Below are positions 35,951-45,014 of a stretch of DNA of 64,000 bases, piece after piece. Both the position numbers and the translations under genes were made by a program. The notes below the pieces were generated by a model, which searched no databases, was not told the origin of the DNA, and was given only the letters and a program-made list of their open reading frames with translations. The DNA is from Marinobacterium rhizophilum (GTDB lineage Bacteria; Pseudomonadota; Gammaproteobacteria; Pseudomonadales; Balneatricaceae): contig NZ_CP073347.1 in assembly GCF_024397915.1 (NCBI RefSeq), positions 3,596,001 through 3,660,000 of the forward strand, in the 5' to 3' direction. The first letter of the stretch is position 1. Each line of letters begins with the position of its first letter.

Positions 35951-37746
35951 GCAGCTTCATGGATGAGGCCTCGGATTACATCCTGGCCCGGGTGCTGGAC
36001 ACGCTGCTGCGCGAGGACGTGCAGCAGATGGCCCGCCGTGGGCGCCGGCTGGCCGCCGGGTCCGCGGAGCTCGAGGGCCTGGAGGCCGCGGATGATGGCG
36101 GCGACTGGTGGCTGCTGGAGCACCTGGCCGCCGGCAGGCTCTGGATACCGGTGCAGGCCAGCCGCTTTATGCAGCCCTGGCGCTACCGTGCGGGCCCGGT
36201 TATCGCGCAGCCCGCGGGCACGGGCGAGTGCCGGCGGCTGGCCGATTGCGATGCGCTGCTGGCGTGGCTCTCGAGCGGTCTGGCGGCCACCGAGCGGGCC
36301 CATTATGAGGACTTCGCCGCTGAATGCCGCGCTGCCGTGGAGCAGGGCCGGTGCTGCAAGCAGGCGCAGCAGGCCTACTTTGAACAGTGCCTGGAAGGCC
36401 GCAGCACCGGGCTGCACGAGCTGCCGGGCTGGACGCGGCGTTTTTTGCACTACGACCGGCTGGCGTCCTACCTCGACCACCCTTATTACCCGACCGCCCG
36501 CGCCAAGGCCGGCTTCAGTGTCGCGGATCTTGAGCGCTATGCGCCGGAATTCCAGCCCCGTTTCGCGCTGCGCTGGCTCGCGGTGCCGCGCTCGCTCTAT
36601 ACGGCAAACCAGCCGGATGAGCCGGACTGGAAACCGGGTTTTGCCCGCGTCGGGCTGAGCGCGTCGCTGGCGCCGGATTACCGCCTGGTGCCGGTGCATC
36701 CGTTTCTGTGGGGCGAAACGCTGACGCGGCTGCTGCACGAAACCGGCCTGGAACAGCAGGTCATCCGGGCACCCCAGGCCTGTGTCGAGGTGGTGCCTAC
36801 GCTGTCGGTCCGCAGCCTGGTGCTGCTGGAGCGCCCCGATACCCATATCAAGCTGCCGCTGACCATCCGCACGCTCGGCAGCCGCAATATCCGCACCGTA
36901 AAGCCCAGTACCATCGATGACGGTCAGCGGGTGCAGACCCTGCTGGGAGCCCTCGCCCGACAGGACGAGCGGCTGCGCGGGCGCCTGCTGCTGACCGATG
37001 AAAGCCGCGGTGCCCATGTCGATGGCCAGAGCTTTCTGGGCTACATCCAGCGGCGCTATCCGCAGGAGGCGAGGGAGGGCACCCTGGTGTCGGTGGCCGG
37101 GCTGCTGGCGGTCACGCCGACCGGGGAGCGGGTGTTCGAAGAGCTGAGTGCGCGCTTTTACCAGGGCGATACGCTGGCATTCCTGCGCCACTACCTGGAG
37201 CTGACCTTCGCGGTGCACGTGACGCTCTGGCTGCGCTACGGCATCGCGCTGGAGTCGAACCAGCAGAACTCGATGCTGCTGTTCGGCCCGGGGGCAGGCC
37301 GCATGCGGCTGCTGCTCAAGGACAACGATGCCCCGCGTATCGACCGCCAGCAGCTGGCCGCACGCTGGCCGGAGCTGTACCGCCATGTCGAGGGGCTGCA
37401 GGACCTGCGCATCTGGAGCCAGGATGCGCTGGCACTGGGGCAGATGTTCACCACCATTTGCCTGCAGCTCAACCTGGCGCCGCTGATCGAGGGCATGGCT
37501 GAGCGCGGTCACGGCGAGCGCGGCGCGCTCTATGGCCTGCTGCGCCAGGCGCTGGAGGCCAGCCTGGCGGCACTGCCCGGCGAGGATGCCAGCGGACTGC
37601 GCGCGCTGCTGCTGGAAGACGAGCATCTCTATGCCAAATACCTGCTGACCGCCGGCACCCTGCAAAGCAAGGCGCGCTCCGGTGCGGCGGACATCAACAA
37701 GTTTTATGGCAAGAGTGCGCCCAACTTCCTCCGGGAGGCGCCGTGA
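35947..37746 (+). CDS. pvsB: NRPS-independent siderophore (NIS) synthetase PvsB-like
   Basis: 599 residues, IucA/IucC family. It activates a carboxylate with ATP and condenses it with an amine or alcohol. Visible motifs are YLDHPYYPTARAKAGFS (the HPxxPxxxxK-type ATP/substrate loop), LVPVHPFLWGE, SVRSLVLLERPDTHIKLP and LLFGPGAGRMRLLLKDND in the palm. A C-terminal FhuF-like tail is present. Overlaps of four bases with both pvsA and pvsC show tight translational coupling. In vibrioferrin synthesis two NIS enzymes (B and D) act; which condensation each performs cannot be read here. Confidence 0.9.
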   Translation: MSSFMDEASDYILARVLDTLLREDVQQMARRGRRLAAGSAELEGLEAADDGGDWWLLEHLAAGRLWIPVQASRFMQPWRYRAGPVIAQPAGTGECRRLADCDALLAWLSSGLAATERAHYEDFAAECRAAVEQGRCCKQAQQAYFEQCLEGRSTGLHELPGWTRRFLHYDRLASYLDHPYYPTARAKAGFSVADLERYAPEFQPRFALRWLAVPRSLYTANQPDEPDWKPGFARVGLSASLAPDYRLVPVHPFLWGETLTRLLHETGLEQQVIRAPQACVEVVPTLSVRSLVLLERPDTHIKLPLTIRTLGSRNIRTVKPSTIDDGQRVQTLLGALARQDERLRGRLLLTDESRGAHVDGQSFLGYIQRRYPQEAREGTLVSVAGLLAVTPTGERVFEELSARFYQGDTLAFLRHYLELTFAVHVTLWLRYGIALESNQQNSMLLFGPGAGRMRLLLKDNDAPRIDRQQLAARWPELYRHVEGLQDLRIWSQDALALGQMFTTICLQLNLAPLIEGMAERGHGERGALYGLLRQALEASLAALPGEDASGLRALLLEDEHLYAKYLLTAGTLQSKARSGAADINKFYGKSAPNFLREAP

Positions 37747-38936
37747 ACGCGGTCATGACCGGTTCCGAACGCCGCAATATTGCGGTTGTGATGCTGTGTC
37801 ATTTTACCGCGGCCCTGGCGGCGCTGGGCATGCCGCCCTTCTTCGCGATGATACTGCTGCAGAGTTTCGACTCCAGCCAGACCCATCTGGTGGGCTGGTT
37901 CTATGTGCTGCCGACGCTGTGCACCGCCCTGGCGGCGCCCTGGTGGGGACGCTTTGCCGACCGCTATGGCGCGCGGCGCTCCCTGCTGCGGGCCCAGCTC
38001 GGGCTGGCGCTGGGATTTATGCTGGCGGCGCTGGCGCCCTCACCGCTGTTCTTCGCCCTGGCGCTGGTGGTGCAGGGGTTGCTGGGGGGGACGTTTGCCG
38101 CCTCCAGCGCTTACCTGGCATCGCTGGTGCAAGGGGCGGGCCTGGCCCAGTCACTCAACTGGATGCAGGGTTCCGCCCGCGCCGCCCTGGTGGTGGCCCC
38201 GGTGCTGTTTGGCTGGCTGATCGGCTTTGTGGCGCCGCTGCAACTCTATGGCTACCTGGCCTGGCTGCCCTTGCTGGCGGCGCTGGTGATGCTGCTGGCG
38301 CTGCCGGCGGTGCCTGCGCCTGCGCGCTCCGACACCCCGGGCAGGGCGGCAGCCGGGGATCGGGAGCCGGTGTCCCGGGGGGTGCTGTTCGCGCTGCAGT
38401 TCGGCTTTTCCTTCGCCTGTGTGATCGGTTTCCCCTATTTCATTGCCGACATGCAGCTGCGCTTTGCGGCCCTGGGGGCCGTTGCGGTCGCCTGGCTGTT
38501 CAGCCTGCCACACCTGGTCTACCTGCTGCTGAACCACAGCCTGGGCACCTTGCTGCACCGCTGGCCGGCGTTACGCTGCCTGCAGCTTGCCTTTGCCGTG
38601 CTGGCGCTCAGCTACTGGGGCCAGTACCTCACCGACAGCCTGGTGGCGCTGATCATGCTGCGGCTGCTGATGGGGCTGGCCATGACGGCCTGTTTCGTTG
38701 CGCTGCACCGCCTCATGAGCGCCTGCAGTGGTCGGCGGGCCGGCGGGCTGTTCGGGCGCCTGGACGCGGCGGCCAAGTGGGCCGGGGTGGCGGCGGGCCT
38801 CTGCGCCGGCGCCCTGAGCGGCATCCTTGGCCTCAGCAGCCCGCTGCTGGCCGCGGCCCTGGTACTGCTGTCGCTCTGCCTGCTGCTGCAGTGCGGCTTT
38901 CGTAAACACTGCTTTATTCACGCTGAAAGGAACTGA
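37743..38936 (+). CDS. pvsC: MFS exporter, siderophore export (PvsC-like)
   Basis: 397 residues with about twelve membrane helices of the major facilitator type. The loop motif RFADRYGARRS after helix 2 is the MFS motif A equivalent. PvsC exports vibrioferrin across the inner membrane. The ATG lies inside the end of pvsB (four-base overlap), and pvsD begins one base after its stop. Confidence 0.88.
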   Translation: MNAVMTGSERRNIAVVMLCHFTAALAALGMPPFFAMILLQSFDSSQTHLVGWFYVLPTLCTALAAPWWGRFADRYGARRSLLRAQLGLALGFMLAALAPSPLFFALALVVQGLLGGTFAASSAYLASLVQGAGLAQSLNWMQGSARAALVVAPVLFGWLIGFVAPLQLYGYLAWLPLLAALVMLLALPAVPAPARSDTPGRAAAGDREPVSRGVLFALQFGFSFACVIGFPYFIADMQLRFAALGAVAVAWLFSLPHLVYLLLNHSLGTLLHRWPALRCLQLAFAVLALSYWGQYLTDSLVALIMLRLLMGLAMTACFVALHRLMSACSGRRAGGLFGRLDAAAKWAGVAAGLCAGALSGILGLSSPLLAAALVLLSLCLLLQCGFRKHCFIHAERN

Positions 38937-38937
38937 C

Positions 38938-40746
38938 ATGTCTGCACAATCTTCGGCGCTCGCCTACCGCGCCCAGCACCAGCAGGATCTGGCTGGCACC
39001 CGCTCCATGGCCGCGCTGCTGAACTGTTACTGCCGCGAGGTGGCGGCCCCCGCCGGCCTGCTGCAGCTGGATACGCCCTTCGGGCACCGGGGCTGGCCGC
39101 TGGCTCTGAAGCATTCGCAGCGGCTACAGCACGGTCATATTCTCGAGATCCGCCTGGCGCGGACGCAGGTGCGGATCCTGGTTGCCGTGGCGCTGCCGTC
39201 TGTGACGCTGAATTACGATTATATTTCCGCGCCCTATGGCGGCGGCTTTGGCCGGTCCTGGCAGGAGCTCGACTGGCCGCGCCTGAGCCGCCTGCTGCTG
39301 GCCGAGCTGGCGCAGCTGTACGGCAGCCCGATCAATGTCGAGCTGATGCAGCAGATCGAAAACAGCGTGGGGGTCATGGCGGAGTTTATTGCCCTGGGGG
39401 CGCGGGATCACGACTGGGGGCTGGGGGCTGAGGCCTACCTGAGATCCGAACAGGCACTGACCTTTGGACACGCCTTTCATCCGACACCCAAGAGCCGGCA
39501 GGGCATCAGCCTGGAGGCCATCCGTCGCTATTCGCCGGAAGTGGGCGCGGATTTCAGGCTGCACTATTTCGCCGTGCGCGGGGAAGACCTGAAGCAGCGC
39601 TCGTTGCTGGCTGGCGAGGCGATCGACCTGCTCGCCGGTGAGCTGCCGGCGTTCGAGGTCCCGGCGGGCTACCGGGTGCTGCCGGTGCATCCCTGGCAGG
39701 CGGGCCATATCCGCTCGCTGGCGCCGGTGCAGGCCGCGCTGGCCAGCGGCCGCCTGATCGACCTGGGGCCGGCGGGGGAGCCCTGGTATCCCACGGCATC
39801 GGTCCGCACACTGTACCGCCCCGGTGCCGGTTTTTTCCTGAAATGCTCACTGCATGTGCGCCTGACCAACTGCGTGCGCAAGAATGCCTGGTATGAGCTG
39901 GAGGGTGCAGTGGGGCTCTGCCAGCTGCTGGAACGGCATGCCGGTGAGCTGACCGAGACCTTCCCGTCCCTGAGCCTGATGGCGGAGCCGGCGTTTGTCA
40001 GCCTGGACTTTCAGGACCAGCCAGAGGCGCAGCGCATCGAGTTGCAGGAAGCCTTTGGGGTGATTCTGCGCAGCAGCCCGTGCTGGCCAGAGGGAGAGGC
40101 CCCGCTGCTGGCCGGTGCCCTCTTTGGCGACAGCCTCAGCGGCCATGTTCAGGTGCGCTACCAGGTGGAACAGCGGGCCCGGCGCCAGGGGCAGGATTAT
40201 GGCGAGGCTGCTAGGGAATGGTTCGCCGCCTACGTGGAGCAGCTGGCGCATCCCATGCTGTTTGCCCTCTGCCGGCTGGGGGTGGTGTTCGAGCCGCATC
40301 TGCAGAACGTGGTGGTGGGGCTGCAGGAAGGGCTGCCGGCGCGGCTTTATATCCGCGACCTGGAAGGCACCAAGCTGGTGACGGGGCGCTGGTCGCAGGA
40401 ACAGCTGGCGTCGCTGTCGCCCCGGGTGCGGCAGTCGGTGGAGTACAGGGCCGAAAAAGGCTGGCAGCGTGTCGCCTATTGCCTGTTTATCAACAACTTC
40501 AGCCAGGCGGTGTATTACCTGGCCCGGGGTGACGCCGGGCTGGAGCGCCAACTCTGGCGCGAGCTCGCGCTCAGCCTGGAGTGCTACCAGCAGCGCCACG
40601 GCAACGCCGTTTCCGCAGACCTGATCACGCGGCTGCTGCGAGGGGAGGCCTGGCCCAACAAGACCAACCTGTTGAACCGGGTACTGCAGCGGGCGGACCG
40701 CTGCTCGGAATACGTGCCGCTGCAAAGCCCGCTGACAAACCTCTAA
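38938..40746 (+). CDS. pvsD: NRPS-independent siderophore (NIS) synthetase PvsD-like
   Basis: 602 residues from the ATG at 38938, preceded by GAAAGGAA; a longer frame from 38827 lies inside pvsC and is rejected. IucA/IucC features: FGHAFHPTPKSRQGIS (ATP loop), YRVLPVHPWQAGHI, ASVRTLYRPGAGFFLKCSL and RLYIRDLEGTKLV, with a C-terminal FhuF-like segment (PNKTNLLNRVLQ). This is the second NIS enzyme of the vibrioferrin set. pvsE starts 24 bases on. Confidence 0.9.
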   Translation: MSAQSSALAYRAQHQQDLAGTRSMAALLNCYCREVAAPAGLLQLDTPFGHRGWPLALKHSQRLQHGHILEIRLARTQVRILVAVALPSVTLNYDYISAPYGGGFGRSWQELDWPRLSRLLLAELAQLYGSPINVELMQQIENSVGVMAEFIALGARDHDWGLGAEAYLRSEQALTFGHAFHPTPKSRQGISLEAIRRYSPEVGADFRLHYFAVRGEDLKQRSLLAGEAIDLLAGELPAFEVPAGYRVLPVHPWQAGHIRSLAPVQAALASGRLIDLGPAGEPWYPTASVRTLYRPGAGFFLKCSLHVRLTNCVRKNAWYELEGAVGLCQLLERHAGELTETFPSLSLMAEPAFVSLDFQDQPEAQRIELQEAFGVILRSSPCWPEGEAPLLAGALFGDSLSGHVQVRYQVEQRARRQGQDYGEAAREWFAAYVEQLAHPMLFALCRLGVVFEPHLQNVVVGLQEGLPARLYIRDLEGTKLVTGRWSQEQLASLSPRVRQSVEYRAEKGWQRVAYCLFINNFSQAVYYLARGDAGLERQLWRELALSLECYQQRHGNAVSADLITRLLRGEAWPNKTNLLNRVLQRADRCSEYVPLQSPLTNL

Positions 40747-40770
40747 TCGCAGTCTCAAACCGGAGTATCC

Positions 40771-41970
40771 ATGGAGTTTCGATTCAATGCGGTGGCGCAG
40801 GCCGCCGCCCGGCTGCAGGCGGACAGTGCCGATCCTGTCTGCGCCTATATCTATGACCTGCCAGCACTGCGACGCCATGTGCAGTCCCTGGTGGCATCCC
40901 TGCCGGCCAACTGCGAGCTGTTCTATGCCGTCAAGGCGAACGCCGAAAGACCGGTACTCGATGTGCTCGAACAGCATTTGCACGGTTTTGAAGTGGCATC
41001 CGGCGGCGAGATCGACTGGGTGCGCCAGCAGTTTCCCGAGGTGCCGCTGATCTTTGGCGGCCCCGGCAAGCTCGATTCCGAGCTGACGCTTGCGCTGGCG
41101 CAGCGTGTCGAGCTGGTGCATGTGGAAAGCCTGGCCGAACTGCGCCGCCTGGCAGCCTTGCTCCAGGCCCAGGGGGGGACGCAGGCCATACTGCTGCGCA
41201 TGAACCTGGCCCTGCCCAGCCTGCCGCAGACCACCCTGACCATGGGGGGCAAGCCGACACCCTTTGGTATAGACCCGGTGGAGTTGCCGGCCTGCATCGA
41301 CTTTATCCGGGCGCATCCGCAGCTGCAGCTGCGGGGTTTTCACTTTCACCTGGTGTCGCACCAGCAGGACGCCGGCGCTCACCTGGCCCTGCTGGCGGAC
41401 TACTTCCGCCAGGTACGGCACTGGCGCGAGCAGTTCGGGCTCAAGATCGACCACATCAATGTCGGCGGCGGTATCGGTATCAACTACCGTGCGCCCGAGT
41501 CCCAGTTCGACTGGGAGCAATTCAGCGCCGGCCTGCACCGGCTGATCGCCCGGGAACAGATGGCGTCCTTTCGCATCCGCTTCGAGTGCGGCCGCTACCT
41601 GACGGCACCCTGTGGCTATTACCTGATGGAGGTGCTGGAACTCAAACGCAACCACGGCAGCTGGTTCGCCATCTGTCGTGGCGGCACCCATCATTTTCGT
41701 ACCCCCGCCGCCCAGGGGCACGATCATCCGTTCAGGCGCCTGCCCGGCGGCAGCGGCGAGCGGCTGCGGGGCCAGAAGGTCACGGTGGTCGGGCAGCTCT
41801 GTACGCCCAAGGATGTGCTGGCGTCCCAGGTCGAGGTGGCGGAGCTGGCGGTCGGTGACCTGCTGCTGTTCAGCCTGGCCGGTGCCTACGCCTGGAATAT
41901 CTCCCATCAGCAGTTTCTGCGTCATCCGGCGCCGCTGATGCACTATATCGACGAGACGGAGCCGGCCTGA
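40771..41970 (+). CDS. pvsE: PLP-dependent (type III) amino acid decarboxylase, PvsE-like
   Basis: 399 residues of the Orn/Lys/Arg/DAP decarboxylase alanine-racemase-like fold. The PLP lysine is in CELFYAVKANAERPVLD, then HGFEVASGGEID, GFHFHLVSHQ (His over the cofactor), the glycine-rich phosphate loop INVGGGIGINY and the C-terminal CRGGTHHFRTP. In vibrioferrin assembly PvsE is believed to decarboxylate a seryl unit to yield the ethanolamine part. The stop overlaps the next ATG (TGATG). Confidence 0.9.
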   Translation: MEFRFNAVAQAAARLQADSADPVCAYIYDLPALRRHVQSLVASLPANCELFYAVKANAERPVLDVLEQHLHGFEVASGGEIDWVRQQFPEVPLIFGGPGKLDSELTLALAQRVELVHVESLAELRRLAALLQAQGGTQAILLRMNLALPSLPQTTLTMGGKPTPFGIDPVELPACIDFIRAHPQLQLRGFHFHLVSHQQDAGAHLALLADYFRQVRHWREQFGLKIDHINVGGGIGINYRAPESQFDWEQFSAGLHRLIAREQMASFRIRFECGRYLTAPCGYYLMEVLELKRNHGSWFAICRGGTHHFRTPAAQGHDHPFRRLPGGSGERLRGQKVTVVGQLCTPKDVLASQVEVAELAVGDLLLFSLAGAYAWNISHQQFLRHPAPLMHYIDETEPA

Positions 41971-42731
41971 TGCTGCAGTTGAACCCCCTGAAACAAAAGC
42001 TGGCGGCGGGCGAGGCCGTCTGCGGCATGCTCAATTCGGTGCCCAGCCCCTGGCTGGTGGAGATGCTGGGGTATGCCGGTTACGACTTCGTGGTCCTTGA
42101 TATGGAGCACCTGAGCGTCAATCCCGAAACCCTCGAACACATGATCCGGGCGGCGGAGTCCGCCGGTATCGCCGCGCTGGTACGGGTGCCGGGTGTCGAT
42201 CCCGGTGCCATTGGGCGCGCGCTGGATGCCGGCGCCCAGGGTATCGTGGTGCCGCGGGTCAATGATGCGAGCGAGGCCCGGGCGGTGGTCGCCGCGGCAC
42301 GCTATCAGCCCCAGGGACAGCGCGGGGTCACCGGCGGGCGCACCACCGGGTTCGGCACCCTGCCGCTGGCGGACTACCTGGCACGGGCCAATGCCGAGAC
42401 CCTGGTGGTACTGATGATCGAATCCCGTGCCGGTGTCGAGAACCTGGATGCCATCGTGCAGGTGCCGGGGGTGGACTGGATTCTTGAAGGCGCCCTGGAC
42501 CTGGCGCTGTCGCTGGGAGTGGGGCCGGATGCCCAGCACCCGCAGGTCCAGCAGGCCATTGCCCGTGTGGCGCAACAGACCCGCCGGGCCGGGCTTCGGT
42601 TCTGTGCCATTCCGCGGGTGCCCGGCCAGTTCGAGCACTGGCGCGAGCAGGGCGTCGATACCTTTTTGCTGGGAGAGGATCGCGGCATCCTGTTTCGCCG
42701 TCTGCGGGATTACCGGCAATCTTTCACATAA
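41970..42731 (+). CDS. HpcH/HpaI aldolase-family protein, SbnG-like citrate synthase
   Basis: 253 residues, TIM-barrel HpcH/HpaI fold. Motifs are YDFVVLDMEHLSVNPETL, DAGAQGIVVPRVNDASEA, GQRGVTGGRTTGFG and LMIESRAGVENLDAIV, with the metal-binding glutamate in this last motif. In staphyloferrin B synthesis the homologous SbnG makes citrate from oxaloacetate and acetyl-CoA. Vibrioferrin contains citrate, so a dedicated citrate supply is a logical role here. It is coupled to pvsE by a one-base overlap. Another aldolase activity cannot be excluded. Confidence 0.82.
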   Translation: MLQLNPLKQKLAAGEAVCGMLNSVPSPWLVEMLGYAGYDFVVLDMEHLSVNPETLEHMIRAAESAGIAALVRVPGVDPGAIGRALDAGAQGIVVPRVNDASEARAVVAAARYQPQGQRGVTGGRTTGFGTLPLADYLARANAETLVVLMIESRAGVENLDAIVQVPGVDWILEGALDLALSLGVGPDAQHPQVQQAIARVAQQTRRAGLRFCAIPRVPGQFEHWREQGVDTFLLGEDRGILFRRLRDYRQSFT

Positions 42732-42756
42732 CACCAACGGAGGTATCTATAATAAT

Positions 42757-42775
42757 CTAAATGCAAATCATTATT
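42757..42775 (+). promoter_or_regulatory. Fur-box-like site upstream of pvuB
   Basis: CTAAATGCAAATCATTATT matches the Fur consensus at about 13 of 19 bases, with an unbroken AATCATTAT. It lies 50 bases before the binding-protein gene and suggests a second iron-regulated start within the locus. Confidence 0.6.
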
Positions 42776-42824
42776 GTTTGTTTTAGACTGCCCGCCAATA
42801 TATCCGTTTCAGGGGGGCAAATTC

Positions 42825-43775
42825 ATGCGATTTCAGGGACTAAAGGCATTAATGGTAGCGGGCTCTCTGGCGTTCCTCCCGCCGGCCCTGCAGGCTGCTG
42901 CCGCCCCCTTGACGGATGACCGGGGGCTGGAAATCGTGCCGCAGACGGGAGCCGGGAAGGTGGTGGCCATCTCGACCTTTGCCGCCGATACCCTGGTGTC
43001 GCTGGGTGTTGCACCGGCCGGCGCCTCGACCTTTGGTGATCGCCCGGTGCCGGATTTCCTGGGCCCGCTGATGGACGGCGTGCCGAGCCTGGGGCAGCGC
43101 GCCAGCACTAACCTGGAGCAGCTGTCCGCACTGCAACCCGACCTGATTCTGGCGATTCGGCGTTACACCGAGCCCAGCGCCCAGAAACTGAGCGCCCTGG
43201 CGCCTTTCTATGCCTTCGATGTGATCAGCTACGATGACAGCCTTAGGGCGGTGGCGGGCATTGCCACGGCGCTGGACAAGGCGGCAGAGGGCCAGGCGCT
43301 GAATGCCGCCTTCGAGGCACTGGTGGAGGACTATGGCCGCCGGGCCCCGGGTGGACTCAGTGCGGTCCTGCTGGCCGGCAGTGGCGAGGCTCCCTTTGCC
43401 TATTACGATCACTTCCTGAGTACCGACCTGCTGGAGCGCCTGAACGCCACCAACAGCATCGGCCCCTCGCCCACCCCCGGGCAGCCGGTGCCCTTTGGCT
43501 ACCAGCTGAGCCTGGAACAGCTGCTGCTGCTGAACCCCGATGTCATCTTCATGTTTGCCTCCGGCACCCGCCATGCCTATGCCGCCAACCCGGTCTGGCC
43601 CTATCTGAAGGCCGTGCAGCAGGGGCGGGTGTATGAGGTGGGCCTGCACTGGAAGGAAGGCGGCGGCCCCGTTGCCCGCGAATGGATCCTGCGGGAAATG
43701 GCCTGGCGCCTGTATCCCGACAGCTTCCCGCAGCCTGAGCTGCCCGCATCCCTGGCCAGCCGGCCCTTTCGCTAG
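42825..43775 (+). CDS. pvuB: Periplasmic ferri-siderophore-binding protein (PvuB-like)
   Basis: 316 residues from the ATG at 42825, with AGGGGGG upstream; the longer frame from 42774 lacks a signal peptide at its start. The first ~24 residues are a Sec signal (basic MRFQGLK, then a hydrophobic core ending LQA). No lipobox is visible, so the protein should be soluble in the periplasm. The class III binding-protein fold (FecB/BtuF type) shows in VVAISTFAADTLVSLG and LEQLSALQPDLILAI. It delivers Fe-vibrioferrin to PvuCDE. Confidence 0.9.
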   Translation: MRFQGLKALMVAGSLAFLPPALQAAAAPLTDDRGLEIVPQTGAGKVVAISTFAADTLVSLGVAPAGASTFGDRPVPDFLGPLMDGVPSLGQRASTNLEQLSALQPDLILAIRRYTEPSAQKLSALAPFYAFDVISYDDSLRAVAGIATALDKAAEGQALNAAFEALVEDYGRRAPGGLSAVLLAGSGEAPFAYYDHFLSTDLLERLNATNSIGPSPTPGQPVPFGYQLSLEQLLLLNPDVIFMFASGTRHAYAANPVWPYLKAVQQGRVYEVGLHWKEGGGPVAREWILREMAWRLYPDSFPQPELPASLASRPFR

Positions 43776-43786
43776 GACGCCTGCTC

Positions 43787-44812
43787 ATGCTGAACGGAAC
43801 CCTGTCGGCGCGGGCCTGTGGTCGAGTACCCGGGGCTGAATTCAAGGGCCTGGGGCTGCTTGTCGGGCTGCTGCTGGCCTTGCTCGTTACCGCGACCCTG
43901 GCGCTGGCCGCCGGCGCCGTGCCGGTGCCACTGCAAACACTCTGGCGCCTGTTGCAGGGCACTGAAAGCGGGCTACCGGCGATCCTGGTATGGGAGCTGC
44001 GCCTGCCGCGTTTTCTGGCCGGCCTGCTGGTGGGTGCGAGCCTTGGGGTTGCCGGCTGGGTGATGCAGACGGTGACCCGTAATCCGCTGGCGTCCCCGGG
44101 CCTGACCGGCGTGGTGGCCGGCGCCTCCATGGCGGTGGTGGTCGCCCAGGTCGGGTTCGTGGTGAGTGCCATCTGGCTGCCCTGGCTCGGTATGCTGGGC
44201 GGCGCTGGCGCGGCGGCACTGACCTTTGTGCTGGCCGGGCAGGGGGGCTTTTCACCCCTGCGCCTGGCACTGGCCGGCATCGCGGTCACGGCCCTGGCCA
44301 GCGCCCTGGCCACGGCTTTTTTGCTGTTTTCCGGCGCCCAGGCGCAGCAGCTCTACTTCTGGCTGGCCGGTGGCCTGCTGGGGCGGGGCTGGAGCCATGT
44401 GCAGCTGATACTGCCCTGGGCCTGTGGTGGTCTCTTCCTGGTGATGGGCTTTTCCCGTTACCTGAACCTGTTGCGCCTCGATGACGAAATCGCCCGGGGC
44501 CTGGGCGCCCGTGTACTGTTCTGGCGCCTGGGATTTGTGGCCGTTGCCGTGGCACTGACCGCGGCCACGGTGGCAGTGGCGGGCCCGGTGGGCTTTGTCG
44601 GGCTGGTGGCGCCCCACCTGGTGCGTCTGCTGCTGGGCAATAATCAGCGCCTGGCGCTGCCGGCCGTCATGCTGCTGGGTGCGCTGCTGGTGACATTGAG
44701 CGACCTGGTTGCACGGACGCTGGCCGCACCGGCGGAACTGCCACTGGGCATGTTTACCGCGCTGCTGGGTGGCCCGCTATTCATCTGGCTGATCCGCACG
44801 AGGGTGCTGTGA
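43787..44812 (+). CDS. pvuC: FecCD-type siderophore ABC permease (PvuC-like)
   Basis: 341 residues, about ten membrane helices, BtuC/FecCD family. Signatures: LRLPRFLAGLLVGASLGVAG, NPLASPGLTGVVAGAS and the coupling region GPVGFVGLVAPHLVRLLLG. The C-terminus ends in the sequence FIWLIRTRVL. This end is the source of the tandem duplications that follow. The stop TGA overlaps the ATG of a 27-codon micro-ORF (TGATG). Confidence 0.93.
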   Translation: MLNGTLSARACGRVPGAEFKGLGLLVGLLLALLVTATLALAAGAVPVPLQTLWRLLQGTESGLPAILVWELRLPRFLAGLLVGASLGVAGWVMQTVTRNPLASPGLTGVVAGASMAVVVAQVGFVVSAIWLPWLGMLGGAGAAALTFVLAGQGGFSPLRLALAGIAVTALASALATAFLLFSGAQAQQLYFWLAGGLLGRGWSHVQLILPWACGGLFLVMGFSRYLNLLRLDDEIARGLGARVLFWRLGFVAVAVALTAATVAVAGPVGFVGLVAPHLVRLLLGNNQRLALPAVMLLGALLVTLSDLVARTLAAPAELPLGMFTALLGGPLFIWLIRTRVL

Positions 44813-44895
44813 TGGTGGTACAGATGCTGGGCATGTTTAGGGCACGGCTGGGTAGTCCACGGTTTATCTGGCTGATCCGCACGAGGGTTTTGTGA
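44812..44895 (+). CDS. Micro-ORF 1 (27 codons) between pvuC and pvuD
   Basis: An open frame of 27 codons whose ATG overlaps the pvuC stop (TGATG) and whose own stop overlaps the next ATG (TGATG). The peptide begins MVVQMLGMF and ends FIWLIRTRVL, the same ten residues as PvuC. It arose by tandem duplication. A peptide this short could embed as a single membrane segment, or may only carry ribosomes across the inserted DNA. Whether a stable peptide is made is unknown. Confidence 0.5.
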   Translation: MVVQMLGMFRARLGSPRFIWLIRTRVL

Positions 44896-45014
44896 TGCGG
44901 CTACAGACGCAGGCCGCGCCGGCCGCACTGACGCTGGGCATGTTTACGGCACTATTCAGGGCGCGGCAGGGTGGCCCGCTGTTTATCTGGCTGATCCGCA
45001 CGAGGGTTTTTTAA
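44895..45014 (+). CDS. Micro-ORF 2 (39 codons) between pvuC and pvuD
   Basis: An open frame of 39 codons, from the ATG overlapping the stop of micro-ORF 1 to a TAA that overlaps the pvuD ATG (TAATG). The first 11 residues (MRLQTQAAPAA) resemble the PvuD start (MSIQAQCAPAA). The rest resembles the PvuC end, finishing IWLIRTRVF. It is thus a pvuD-start/pvuC-end fusion. The unbroken chain of stop/start overlaps keeps pvuD translation coupled to pvuC. Expression is unproven. Confidence 0.5.
   Translation: MRLQTQAAPAALTLGMFTALFRARQGGPLFIWLIRTRVF

Noticed and set aside
36108..36914. Many long open frames on the other strand or in other frames inside pvsA-E and other GC-rich genes
   Set aside because: They overlap strongly supported genes, have no family motifs and reflect GC-rich codon bias.
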